Source of the DNA: Calditrichaceae bacterium
Lineage (GTDB): Bacteria > Calditrichota > Calditrichia > RBG-13-44-9 > J075
Length of the DNA: 64,000 bases
Reading direction: 5' to 3'
Assembly: GCA_013360445.1 (NCBI GenBank)
Contig: JABWBP010000046.1
Span: 1 to 64,000 of the forward strand
Shown piece by piece: positions 8,365-16,652 of the stretch. Numbering within the stretch: the first letter of the stretch is position 1; each line of letters starts with the position of its first letter. A program made the position numbers and the translations under genes. The notes beneath the pieces are model-generated. The model saw only the letters and a program-made list of their open reading frames with translations, searched no databases and was not told the origin of the DNA.

Positions 8365-11142
8365 CTACGGCACCTGGGTGTTCCTGCCCTCGTTGGTGCG
8401 CCAGTACAGATCCAGGTCCGCGGCGTCGATGCCGCCGTCTAAATTGAAATCGCCCGCTTTCAAGTACTCCCAGGCGGTTCCGTTCTGGGGACGCCAATCG
8501 AATACCCGGTCGGACAGGTTAACGCTGCCGTCGGCGTTGGCGTCGCCGGCGCGCATCCCGAAAACCCCGGTTTCTAAGCGTTTCATGGGCTGGGTTCCGT
8601 AGGCGCGGTTCTGGGCAGTGGTAAAATCATAGGTGATCGCGCCGGTTTTGGAAAGCGCCTGGGCGGCGCTGCTCATAACCGCTAAATGGTTGCGGTGATA
8701 GAGCACGATGTAATAACTGCCCTCTTTTAGATCGAATTTGAGCGGGCTGGCGCCGTCCAATCCCACCACCGATCCGTTTTTCTTGATAAAGGCGACCTGG
8801 GTATCCGCCGCCGCGGCTTCGCTAACGTTGGAGCGCAACTCCACTAACATCCAGTCCACTACCTCCGCGGGAAGGGAGGCGACGCTTTCTCCGCCGGCAT
8901 AGTTCCAGGGAGCGCCGCCGAAGGGCTGGGAGAGCGGCAGCAGGCCCTGATCGGCCAGGTAAGCGTCCATGGCGTGGCTGCTCAGCCGGTAGGGGCCTTC
9001 CAGCCAGGCTTTGGTGTAGAGTTTCAGGTCCGCGTTTACCACGCTGATATCGTCGAAGGCGAAGCCGTCCGAGGTGATGGGAAATTCATCATACTGCTGA
9101 AATTTGAGCACCGACCAGCGGGTCAGGCTCATTCCCTGCAGCCCGGCCAGCGAATCGAGGTCGAGGGTGAATTCCTGCCAGCCGGCGTAAGCGTTCGGCC
9201 AGAGGTCGAGAATTTTCACAAAAGTTCCCCCGGCGTCATCGGAAAAGTAAATTCCGTCGCGCAGGTGGGTTTCATCGTCGAAATCTTTCCACCAGAATTT
9301 CAGCTCCACGTTGGCGTTTCCGGAGAGGTCCAGGTGCAGCCAGGCCTCGTTGGTCACGAAAGCGCCGCTGGTGCTCACGTCCAGGAGAAGGTGATAGTTG
9401 CCGGAATGGGGGGAATTGGCGCTGCTTACCCGGATTCGCCCGTTGGGGTGGTCGCTGGCAGTGCGCCAGTATTGATCCGGCGACCCGCTCTCAAAACCGG
9501 TAGCATACGGCAGGGGGGCAAAATTCTGCACCCCGAACTGGGTCACGGCCACCTCCACGGGGCTGTTCACCGCGTCGAAAGAGCTGATTTGCAGGGTTCC
9601 CTGGCGGGAGGCGGAACTGCCGTTTTCATCAAAGGCGATGCGGATTTTCTCGTTGCCGATGCCGCTTCCGCCGGAAACGATGCTCAGCCAGGATGCCCCG
9701 CCGGTGACGCTGGCGTTCCAGACCATGATCCCGCTGCCGATGTTGGATACCGCGATCTCTTTCTCCCCCGCCAGGTACCCGGTTTTGACCTCCGCGGGAG
9801 CGGCGTGGAGATAGGCCGCGGGGGCGCTCCGGAACGCTGCTACGGTGGAAGCGGTATTTTGCAGGGTTTTGCGATTGTCCGCGGCGTTGGGGCTGCCTTC
9901 GGGAACGCCGGTGGGCGAGCCGGTGACCGGGTAATTCAGATCCGGGTTGGACCAGAAGGGAAGCCGCACGCAGGAGCCGCACTGGTTTCCCAGCGCCATG
10001 ATGGTGCGCCAGCCTTCGCTGACGTTCACGTAGCCGTGGTTATAGGTGAAGGGGCTGTTGTTGAGGGGGTCGGTAACCCAGTCATGGCGGGCGCCTAAGT
10101 TGTGGCCCAGTTGGTGGGCAAAATCCAGGTTGCCGGTGGCGCAGTAGCGCCGCACCACGCTAAAAGCATCGGATTGAAAGGCGGGAGAGACCGCGGTCAT
10201 TTGATAAGCGGTTCCGCAACCGCCGGGGTTGCCGTACTCCACCCACAGGCAGACCAGGTCTGCCCCGTAGCTGTCGCGCCAGAGGTGCACGTCGTCCATA
10301 AAACCGTCGCCGTTGCCTTGCAGGCGGCTAAGATCGGTGGAAAAAGAGCCGCTTTCGGTATAGCCGACCGGGGCGGTATAAATCAGGCGCAGCCCCAGGC
10401 CGACGCCGCTGCCGGCGTAGGAGGCGTTGGCTTCGTCAATGGCTAAGCGGATTTCCCGCTCGATATCCGTGGAGGAGCTTTGCGCCAGGGGGGTATAGAC
10501 TACCAGAACATCCAGATAAGTTATCCCGGAGGAAGCGTCGCCGGGGAGGTTAGTGGAAGGGGGCTGATCCGCGCCGTATTCCGGCTGCAAGAGGGTTTCT
10601 TCCCCGGGAAAAAACGCCTGGTCGATTTCGCCGATCGAGTGAACGCCGTCGCCCAGCGGGCGCACCTGGTATAGCTTATCGCCGATCCAGATATTGCCGG
10701 TAATGTTGTCATCCTTCACCACCAGCACCACCTGGCTATAACGCGCGCCCACAATTTTCCCGAACCAGGTGAACTCCTGCTCTCCCCTTCGCGTTTCACT
10801 CTCTTTGAGCGCCGCAACCGACAGATCCGCGAACAAATTCAACGCCAGCAAATCTTTGCTTCTGGCGGGGTCGCTTCTTTCCGCCAGGTAATGATACCCG
10901 CTGCGGGCATAGCGATGCCGGCGCAGGGTATAATCCCCAACCTGCTCGTTGATTTTTTGCCACACCGCCGGCTTTGCGACCGACGCCGCTTCCGCGGCAG
11001 TTACGCTTTCCGGGGAGAATAATTCCATCCGCTCCCGGGCGAAAACAGGTTGGTGGTTAACAAGCAGCAAGAATGAAACTCCCCAAAACAGTATTGAGAA
11101 GGTGAGGTAGAAACGCTTCCGTGCAGCCTTTTCCCGGCTCAT
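8365..11142 (-). CDS. Secreted M12B-like metallopeptidase with altered active site and dockerin-like tail
   Basis: A secreted protein of 925 residues with an N-terminal signal anchor. A reprolysin/adamalysin-like domain spans about 200-440. Its zinc motif reads HQLGHNLGARHD (Q344 in this numbering) where the family has HExxHxxGxxHD, so the catalytic glutamate is a glutamine (codon CAA, complement of 10111-10113). The Met-turn (TIMALG) is present. A BACON-like beta domain (about 445-545) and a jelly-roll region follow. Then come the shared LEGPYRLSSHAM ... YHRNHLAVMSS module and dockerin-like repeats (GDANADGSVN, GDFNLDGGID). The start at 11142 is chosen because GGGAGG precedes it; a start 33 bases upstream lacks an RBS. 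The substitution predicts loss of peptidase activity unless it is a sequencing error. Confidence 0.87.
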   Translation of the reverse strand: MSREKAARKRFYLTFSILFWGVSFLLLVNHQPVFARERMELFSPESVTAAEAASVAKPAVWQKINEQVGDYTLRRHRYARSGYHYLAERSDPARSKDLLALNLFADLSVAALKESETRRGEQEFTWFGKIVGARYSQVVLVVKDDNITGNIWIGDKLYQVRPLGDGVHSIGEIDQAFFPGEETLLQPEYGADQPPSTNLPGDASSGITYLDVLVVYTPLAQSSSTDIEREIRLAIDEANASYAGSGVGLGLRLIYTAPVGYTESGSFSTDLSRLQGNGDGFMDDVHLWRDSYGADLVCLWVEYGNPGGCGTAYQMTAVSPAFQSDAFSVVRRYCATGNLDFAHQLGHNLGARHDWVTDPLNNSPFTYNHGYVNVSEGWRTIMALGNQCGSCVRLPFWSNPDLNYPVTGSPTGVPEGSPNAADNRKTLQNTASTVAAFRSAPAAYLHAAPAEVKTGYLAGEKEIAVSNIGSGIMVWNASVTGGASWLSIVSGGSGIGNEKIRIAFDENGSSASRQGTLQISSFDAVNSPVEVAVTQFGVQNFAPLPYATGFESGSPDQYWRTASDHPNGRIRVSSANSPHSGNYHLLLDVSTSGAFVTNEAWLHLDLSGNANVELKFWWKDFDDETHLRDGIYFSDDAGGTFVKILDLWPNAYAGWQEFTLDLDSLAGLQGMSLTRWSVLKFQQYDEFPITSDGFAFDDISVVNADLKLYTKAWLEGPYRLSSHAMDAYLADQGLLPLSQPFGGAPWNYAGGESVASLPAEVVDWMLVELRSNVSEAAAADTQVAFIKKNGSVVGLDGASPLKFDLKEGSYYIVLYHRNHLAVMSSAAQALSKTGAITYDFTTAQNRAYGTQPMKRLETGVFGMRAGDANADGSVNLSDRVFDWRPQNGTAWEYLKAGDFNLDGGIDAADLDLYWRTNEGRNTQVP

Positions 11143-11238
11143 AAAATTCCTCCCTGGGGGAAAATAAACGCTCATTCTAATATCGCTTTGAACCCATGAG
11201 CGGAGATTTTAAATGATGGAAATGCGGAGAGAATTGAT

Positions 11239-11275
11239 AACCCCCGGCCGCCCGGGCAAGCGGGGCGGCCGGTTC
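11239..11275. other. GC-rich hairpin downstream of the cohesin/T9SS gene
   Basis: CCGGCCGCCC and GGGGCGGCCGG flank a short loop just after the stop of the minus-strand gene at 11294. It is not followed by a T-run on the minus strand, so it is more likely an mRNA 3'-end hairpin than a classical intrinsic terminator. Confidence 0.45.
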
Positions 11276-11293
11276 GGTAAAACGCTTGACAGC

Positions 11294-12466
11294 TCAGCGG
11301 ACTAACAACATTTTTTGAGTTTGCACAAAACTCCCCGCTTGCAGGCGCAGGAAATAGACCCCGCTGGCCATTTGATCCCCGCGGTCGTTCCGGCCGTCCC
11401 ATTTGACGGTGTGGATGCCCGGCTGCACGCTGCCGGAGACCAGGGTGCGCACCACCATGCCTAAGTTGTTGTAAATCGCCAGGGCGATCTTCCCGTTGCT
11501 GGCGGGATCCGCGGGCACCTCGAAGCGGATGGTGGTCTCCGGGTTGAAGGGATTGGGATAGTTGGGCCGCAGGGCGTATGCTTCCGGGATCAAGTCCGGC
11601 GCTTGCGCGGACACCGGCCCGTGGAAGGTGCGCACGCCCTGGTAATCCACGTCCGCGATTTGGTACCAGTAAGTTCCCCCGTTGCTGAGAATGGCGTCTT
11701 CGTAAGTGTATTCCCGCGCGGTATTGGAGTTGCCCCCGCCCTGGAGCGCGGGAGTATTCTCGAAGGAGGCGATCATGGCGTAAGCGCCGGTCTCCTCGCC
11801 GGAGCGGTACACCTCGAAGCCGAGGTTGTTGACTTCGCTCTGGGTGGTCCATTTCAAGACGATTTTATCCGCTTCCGGCGTGGCGCTGAAGGCGGTGAGT
11901 GAGACGGGGAGGCTTACATCATTCAGATTTTGAGGAGGAGACAGGGTAACGTTGTTAATTACTCCATTCGTTGGAACATTTCCTTGGTTTTGGAAAACAC
12001 CGATCGCATTACTTCCAGGCCTGATAAACAGATTGGTGTTACCAGAGTTATTCAATATGGTAAAATTCAACTGCACCCAACTGGTATAACTTGACGTGAG
12101 ATCATAACCTGGAAATGGTGGAATAAAACCAGGAGCTAAGACTCCTAATCTGATGAATGTACCATTATCGGTTTGGGTGAAAGTATAACCTTGAAAAGGC
12201 CCAAAAGCAGTATTTGAACTGTTAACATAATCAAGTTTTGCAGGATCAAACTCAACATCGATGGTTGCCGAACCAAGCGTGGTTGAATAAGTTCCCACTA
12301 CCGGAAGGCCGGTATGTTTCACTTGAACTTCAATTTGAAAGTCTCCCCCAACGGTCATGTCATTCGTTACCACCGCCAGCCGCTGCTCAATACTTTGAGC
12401 ACCCAAAGCAAGGGGGATAAATGCACAGAAAAATAATATGTATGCAAAACGTAAACTACCTCTCAT
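11294..12466 (-). CDS. Cohesin-like protein with T9SS type A sorting domain
   Basis: A secreted protein of 390 residues. A signal peptide (about 1-23) precedes a cohesin-like beta-sandwich (about 30-185) with strands such as GSATIDVEFDPAKLDYVNSS. A fibronectin-III-like segment follows (VSLTAFSATPEADKIVLKWT onward). The C-terminal sorting domain (about 305-390) contains NYPNPFNPETTIRFEVP, GVYFLRL and the ending KMLLVR, typical of substrates exported by the Por/type IX system and attached to the cell surface. AAGGAG precedes the ATG. Its first 11 bases overlap the upstream cohesin/dockerin gene, so the two are co-transcribed. It could be the surface anchor to which dockerin-bearing neighbours bind; that is inference. 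Confidence 0.82.
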   Translation of the reverse strand: MRGSLRFAYILFFCAFIPLALGAQSIEQRLAVVTNDMTVGGDFQIEVQVKHTGLPVVGTYSTTLGSATIDVEFDPAKLDYVNSSNTAFGPFQGYTFTQTDNGTFIRLGVLAPGFIPPFPGYDLTSSYTSWVQLNFTILNNSGNTNLFIRPGSNAIGVFQNQGNVPTNGVINNVTLSPPQNLNDVSLPVSLTAFSATPEADKIVLKWTTQSEVNNLGFEVYRSGEETGAYAMIASFENTPALQGGGNSNTAREYTYEDAILSNGGTYWYQIADVDYQGVRTFHGPVSAQAPDLIPEAYALRPNYPNPFNPETTIRFEVPADPASNGKIALAIYNNLGMVVRTLVSGSVQPGIHTVKWDGRNDRGDQMASGVYFLRLQAGSFVQTQKMLLVR

Positions 12467-13811
12467 TGGATTTCTCCTTGGTTATTACAATTCTTTTTTG
12501 AGTTTCTGATTGGGTCGCGCCCGAGCGATTTACACGGGCAGATTCTCCTACCGATTGAGCACCACTTTGAGAAGGATCAATATAAGGTTGTATATTTTTA
12601 TCACCAGGGCTGAGGGATGGCACTTGGGATTGGGCTGCGCTTGTAAAATTAGGACTGAACATATTAAAATCGGTAGAAGTCACTTGACCATCCATATTCC
12701 AATCTGAATAGAGGTATCCTGTCTGGGCGCTTGTAAAGTCGGGGCTGAAAATATTGAAGTCTGTAGAAGTTACCTGCCCATCGCTGTTAGCATCGCCGGT
12801 AAACATCCCAAATGCTGATCCGCCACCTATGTTTTTCATTGGGTTAGTCCCATACGCCTGCGCCTGTCCGGTGGTAAAATCATACGGCGCTTCCGTGCTG
12901 GCTTCATTCAACCCCACCTGCGCGGCGCTCATAATCGCCAAATGATTGCGATGATAGATTACCATATAGTAATTATTATCCGGCACGTCAAAGGTAATCG
13001 GGCTGGTTCCGTTCAAATCCACGATCATCCCGTCGCTCTTTAAAAATGCTGCCCGGGTAGCCTGCTCGGTGGTTTCGTCGGAGCGGATTTGCACCAGCAC
13101 CCAGTCCACCACGCCCGCGGGTATGCCGGCCACGCTTTCGGTTCCGGCGTAATTCCAGGGGGCGGTATTAAAGGGCTGCTCGAGAGGTAAATAATCGCCG
13201 GTATTCAGGGTCGTGCTCATGCTCCCCCCGCTGTACGGCCCTTCCAAAAACACCTTCAGGTCGGCTAAGAGCACCTCGTCGGCTAAGCTGGCGGAATTGA
13301 GCACCGTGGCTTCGTCATTCTGAAACAGGGTGAGGGGGTTGGGCGACTCGCTGCGCCAGGCCAGGTTGCTGAGTTCGGTTTCGTCTTCAATGGTAAAGCG
13401 GATGGTGGCGATATCCACAAAGCTCATCGGAACGATGGCGCCGGAGTCCGGCTCGAATAATTCGATATTGAGGGACATTCTGCCGGGCGCCGGCTCGGTG
13501 AGGGTTATCTTCGCGTAATCCCCGCCCCCGCTGAAGTTGTGGATGGCCTGGATTTGCAGGGTATCGGGGCCGGGGCCGATGGGATCGGGGCTGCTGAGGG
13601 CGGCGGTGTTGTAAGTAAATACCAGGTTGCTGGAGCCCATTCTAAACGTGTCCACGTTGGCCTTGATCTGGGCGGTCACTTCGTAAATCCCGTTTACAGT
13701 TGCCTCGTTCTGCTCCAGGCGAAATTGTAAATCGTAAGTGGGCTGGGCGTACAGGCCCGTCCCCGGCAGCGCCAGCAACAGGGTGAATATTGTGATGTAA
13801 ATGGTTTTCAT
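12456..13811 (-). CDS. Secreted cohesin-like/dockerin protein (possible adaptor)
   Basis: A secreted protein of 451 residues. After a signal peptide (about 1-22) comes a cohesin-like beta-sandwich (about 25-180; MGSSNLVFTYNTAAL, FVDIATIRFTI). Then follows the module shared with both proteases (LEGPYSGGSMSTTL ... YHRNHLAIMSAAQ, about 188-300). Two calcium-loop repeats come next, GDANSDGQVTSTDFNIFSPD and SDWNMDGQVTSTDFNMFSPN, a clear dockerin-type pair, and a polar tail ending in many charged residues. GGAGGTG lies just upstream of the ATG. As the first gene of the group it probably carries the promoter. A protein with both partner domain types suits a bridging role, which has not been shown. 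Confidence 0.78.
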   Translation of the reverse strand: MKTIYITIFTLLLALPGTGLYAQPTYDLQFRLEQNEATVNGIYEVTAQIKANVDTFRMGSSNLVFTYNTAALSSPDPIGPGPDTLQIQAIHNFSGGGDYAKITLTEPAPGRMSLNIELFEPDSGAIVPMSFVDIATIRFTIEDETELSNLAWRSESPNPLTLFQNDEATVLNSASLADEVLLADLKVFLEGPYSGGSMSTTLNTGDYLPLEQPFNTAPWNYAGTESVAGIPAGVVDWVLVQIRSDETTEQATRAAFLKSDGMIVDLNGTSPITFDVPDNNYYMVIYHRNHLAIMSAAQVGLNEASTEAPYDFTTGQAQAYGTNPMKNIGGGSAFGMFTGDANSDGQVTSTDFNIFSPDFTSAQTGYLYSDWNMDGQVTSTDFNMFSPNFTSAAQSQVPSLSPGDKNIQPYIDPSQSGAQSVGESARVNRSGATQSETQKRIVITKEKSNER

Positions 13812-13972
13812 CTAACAACACCTCCGCTTGGATATAAGCAAGTTCATTTATCGCCAATTTTCTATTACACTTGAGACAATATTAAATCCATTCGCCGGTT
13901 TGCGCGTGATTCCAGTCAAAAATGGCGGGGGATAGATTTTTCGCGGCCATTCAGCGATCAGCTACCCCCTGC

Positions 13973-14075
13973 CAATCGTCAATCGTCAATCGTCAATCGT
14001 CAATCGGCAATCGTCAATCGTCAATCGTCAATCGTCAATCGTCAATCGGCAATCGTCAATTGGCAATTGGCAATT
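13973..14075. repeat. Tandem heptamer CAATCGT, about 14.5 copies
   Basis: Uninterrupted 7-bp units: eleven or so CAATCGT with CAATCGG variants at 14001 and 14043, ending in two CAATTGG and a partial unit. It has no complementary arm nearby, unlike most repeats here. It sits between the 3' end of the CBS gene and the leader of the cohesin/dockerin gene. The remaining 13812-13972 shows no gene. Confidence 0.95.
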
Positions 14076-14106
14076 AAAAAGTACTTACTTCGGTTTACGC
14101 CGGCTC

Positions 14107-14550
14107 TCACCCCGGGTACTTCCCCTCGATGTAATCCCGCAGGTAGCGGTTCTCTACTTCCGCGTCCTTCAAACGCGCCCGCACCACATCGCGCATGGAA
14201 AGGATGCCCGTCAGTTTATTTTCGGCAATTACCGGCAGGTGGCGAATGTTGTTCTTCACCATCACCTGTTCCACGTATTCAATGGTATGATCCGGCTCGC
14301 AGACGATCAGATCGCGGGTCATCACCGTCTTGACGCGGGTCTCTTTCAACTTTTCACTATTCCGGCTTCCCTCGCGCAGAATATCCCGCTCGCTGACGAT
14401 CCCGACAATCTCGCCCCCCTCGTCGCGCACCAGCACCGCCCCGATGTTGTGCTGCACCAGGAATTTTATGGCGTCATGGATGCTCTGGTCTTCATGAATC
14501 GTCACCACCTCCGCTCCTTTCCTTGCCAAAACATCTTTGATTTTGATCAT
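14107..14550 (-). CDS. Two-CBS-domain protein
   Basis: A 147-residue cytoplasmic protein made almost wholly of a CBS pair: the first repeat at about 8-65 (SIHDAIKFLVQHNIGAVLVR ... GIVSERDILR) and the second at about 73-132 (VMTRDLIVCEPDHTIEYVEQ ... LTGILSMRDVVR). Such stand-alone pairs bind adenine nucleotides and regulate partner proteins; the partner here is unknown. A GGGAG motif precedes the ATG. It is flanked by repeats on both sides and does not appear to share a transcript with its neighbours. Confidence 0.92.
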   Translation of the reverse strand: MIKIKDVLARKGAEVVTIHEDQSIHDAIKFLVQHNIGAVLVRDEGGEIVGIVSERDILREGSRNSEKLKETRVKTVMTRDLIVCEPDHTIEYVEQVMVKNNIRHLPVIAENKLTGILSMRDVVRARLKDAEVENRYLRDYIEGKYPG

Positions 14551-14585
14551 AAGCGGCTCCCCGGGTTATGATGGTTGAAGGATAA

Positions 14586-14748
14586 GTAACTGTTCAGCCT
14601 TCAGCTATCAGCCATCAGCTTTCAGCTTAAAAAATGCTGTACACAGCCCAAAATCGTAAACCCAAACATGAAGGTCATCACAGCAAGTATCTCTGAGAAC
14701 GCTTTTTGCTGACGGCTGACCGCTGAAGGCTGATAGCTGAATAGTAAC
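14586..14748. repeat. Hairpin repeat built from CAGCTAT/CAGCCAT words
   Basis: Left arm at 14586-14627 (GTTCAGCCTTCAGCTATCAG and continuing heptamers) pairs with the right arm at 14708-14748 (GCTGAAGGCTGATAGCTGAA). The loop of about 80 bp contains a short ATG frame at 14668. A related hairpin lies at 37424-37500. Confidence 0.8.
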
Positions 14749-14947
14749 AAGAATAAAAGGTAAAAAGACAAGTTTTGCCCTGCCGGTTAAGGAGTATGAA
14801 CAACTTCTTCAAGCTTTGAACGAGGCGCCGAGAATACACCGATATCAAACGTGCGATGAGTCTTACTACAAGCAGGCACGATGGAATATGATAAACGGCT
14901 GCGGATTGTGCAAGGATTTTTTTCGCCGATTTGCTTTCCGGGCATAA
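14741..14947 (+). pseudogene. Start-less open frame next to a terminator, probable gene remnant
   Basis: A plus-strand frame of 68 codons without an early ATG/GTG. It reads ...FALPVKEYEQLLQALNEAPR..., then RYQTCDESYYKQARWNMING, ending FRRFAFRA and a TAA at 14945-14947. The hairpin with a T-run at 14954-14979 follows within seven bases, as expected for a real transcript end. A possible displaced start (MKVITASISEN) lies at 14668 in another frame, inside the hairpin loop. The repeat may therefore have disrupted the gene's 5' part. No family was recognised. Confidence 0.35.
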
Positions 14948-14953
14948 AAAAAA

Positions 14954-14979
14954 CCGATTCAAGCGAATCGGGCTTTTTT
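14954..14979 (+). terminator. Intrinsic terminator
   Basis: CCGATTC, loop AAGC, GAATCGG, then CTTTTTT. An A-run on the left side would also let it act on the minus strand. It directly follows the stop codon at 14947. Confidence 0.8.
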
Positions 14980-14990
14980 AAGGGGATAAA

Positions 14991-15104
14991 TGGATGGTTG
15001 AATGGCTAAATGGCTGGATGGTTGGATGGTTGGATGGATGGTTGGATGGATGGATAGCAATTTAGCAATTTAACCATTCAGCCATCCAGCCATCCAGCCA
15101 TTCA
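14991..15104. repeat. Hairpin repeat built from GGATGGTT words
   Basis: A run of TGGATGG/TTGAATGG words pairs with a run of CCATCCAG/CCATTCA words ending at the stop codon of actF. The same word family forms 24999-25135 and 48643-48775. Confidence 0.85.
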
Positions 15105-16133
15105 CCCGGCCAGCGCCGCCCGGCGGGTATATAGAAGCGTAACCAGGAAGACCACCGCGCCAAGAATAAGCTCCACCGGCGCGATGAGGGGATGCAAATT
15201 CAGGTGCGGGCCGATCATGAAATAGCGCTCTAACAGAATGCCGCCCCACACCCAAAAGCCCAGGGGCATGACCAGCCGGGGATTCGCTTTGATTTTCCGG
15301 GAGAGCATGAGCACGAAGGGAACCAGGAAGAGCATCAGGATGACCAGGTAGAGCAGCGCGGAATATTCATTCAAACGATATTGAATGTAAGCCACTTCTT
15401 CGGGAATGTTGCCGTACCAGATGACGATGTACTGGGAGAAGAACTGGTAGCCCCAGAAGATACTGAACCCGAAGAACATGGTCATCATGTCCATCTGGCT
15501 TTTCTGGAAGGTCTTCTCGCTGAATTCTTCCACGAAATTGTGGTGGTTGAAGTAGGTCATGATCGCCGCCAGGGCCAGCCCGGCGTAAAACGCTTCCACA
15601 AAGAAGTAGGCCCCGAACAGGGTGCTGATCCAGGGGTAATCCAGGGACATCACCCAGTCGAAGGCGACGATGGTCTGGCTGGCCACGAAGGTGATAACCC
15701 AGAAAATCGCCCACATGGTTTTGTGCGGCCCGTCGTTTAGCGATTCCCTGGCAAAGCGATTGGCCACCAGCCAGGCCAGCAGCAGCAAAGCGATATTCCG
15801 GATGATAAAAAATTGCGGGTTCAACCAGGCGTTGGGGTGTTTGGCCCAGTCGTACAGACCCACCTTGCCGCTGGCGGCAAAGATGGCAAACAGCAGGGCG
15901 ACGAAGAGGATCATGTGGCGCACGGAGAGCAGTTCCCGGCGGTACGCGCGAAGCCAATCGGAGCGGGAGATGTCCGCCGCCGCCACAATCGCTAACGGCC
16001 CCTGGGAAAGAGCCACGAAAAAGAGCATGGAATACATCAGGGAGCCGCTCTCGGCAAAAGTCCATTCCAATATCGCAATGAGCAGGGCGCAGCCGGCAAA
16101 CGCCCCGATGAGGATGGTTCTGGATATCTGCAT
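15102..16133 (-). CDS. actF: Alternative complex III subunit ActF
   Basis: A 343-residue polytopic membrane protein with about ten hydrophobic helices. It is the smaller quinone-module relative of ActC in the quinol:cytochrome c/electron acceptor oxidoreductase (alternative complex III). Family features include the WAKHPNAWLNPQFFIIRNIA segment and a TIVAFDWVMSLDYPWISTLF stretch. GAGGTAAG precedes the ATG, two bases after the actD stop. It is the last gene of the act operon; its stop abuts the hairpin repeat, which may mark the transcript end. Confidence 0.9.
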   Translation of the reverse strand: MQISRTILIGAFAGCALLIAILEWTFAESGSLMYSMLFFVALSQGPLAIVAAADISRSDWLRAYRRELLSVRHMILFVALLFAIFAASGKVGLYDWAKHPNAWLNPQFFIIRNIALLLLAWLVANRFARESLNDGPHKTMWAIFWVITFVASQTIVAFDWVMSLDYPWISTLFGAYFFVEAFYAGLALAAIMTYFNHHNFVEEFSEKTFQKSQMDMMTMFFGFSIFWGYQFFSQYIVIWYGNIPEEVAYIQYRLNEYSALLYLVILMLFLVPFVLMLSRKIKANPRLVMPLGFWVWGGILLERYFMIGPHLNLHPLIAPVELILGAVVFLVTLLYTRRAALAG

Positions 16134-16135
16134 TC

Positions 16136-16567
16136 TTACCTCGCGTCATCAGTGATGATTATATACTCATTCCCGTGCACCTCTTCGGCGAACATTTTAC
16201 TGATTTTGGGAAGCCGCGCCAAAATCATGATGCCGGCAAACGAGAACAACGCCCCCAACAGGATGGTCAGCTCGAAGGCGATAACCGTAAAGGGAGGAAT
16301 AGAGATGAACGGCTTTCCGCCGGTAACGAGCGGCCAGCTGAATACCGTGTAAGTGGTGAAGGCAAAGCCGGTCAAACACCCGGTCAACCCGCCCACCAGG
16401 GTGAAGAACTTCAAGCGGCTGGGCTTTTCGTATTTTTCCACCAGGTGTTCCACGTCGTGCTCGGGATGGGGCATATAAATTTTCATCTTTTTCAGGCGCA
16501 TCCCGTCTTTGAAAAGCGCTTCCAATTTTTCCATGAAATCTTTTTTGTTATTGAACCGGTATTCCAT
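16136..16567 (-). CDS. actD: Alternative complex III subunit ActD (DUF3341)
   Basis: A 143-residue membrane protein with the DUF3341 layout. A soluble N-terminal part (about 1-55, with MKIYMPHPEHDVEHLVE) is followed by two membrane helices (about 60-80 and 95-120) separated by a short loop. It occupies the normal place between actC and actF, but no monohaem actE gene follows it. AAGGAG lies 15 bases upstream of this start; a nearer ATG at 16574 is in another frame. Confidence 0.9.
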   Translation of the reverse strand: MEYRFNNKKDFMEKLEALFKDGMRLKKMKIYMPHPEHDVEHLVEKYEKPSRLKFFTLVGGLTGCLTGFAFTTYTVFSWPLVTGGKPFISIPPFTVIAFELTILLGALFSFAGIMILARLPKISKMFAEEVHGNEYIIITDDAR

Positions 16568-16608
16568 GATCCATTTTCTCCTTCAAATCGCTAACTTAAC
16601 CGGCCGGC

Positions 16609-16626
16609 GCAAAGCTGAAGCTTTGC
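16609..16626. repeat. Short REP-like palindrome GCAAAGCT/AGCTTTGC
   Basis: GCAAAGCT, GA, AGCTTTGC between actD and actC. The same core with longer arms occurs at 58299-58322. Confidence 0.8.
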
Positions 16627-16652
16627 ACTCCGGACCTTTACGGGTATAAACA

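Noticed and set aside
8974-10098. Long plus-strand frame of 374 codons
   Set aside because: Lies wholly antisense to the M12B-like gene and has the Gly/Val/Ala-rich composition expected of a GC-driven shadow.
13973-14075. CRISPR array
   Set aside because: Units are 7 bp and contiguous, with no spacers and no cas genes nearby; it is a simple tandem repeat.
14678-14962. Minus-strand gene of 94 codons
   Set aside because: Begins inside the terminator hairpin and runs through a repeat arm; the plus-strand frame and terminator orientation argue against it.
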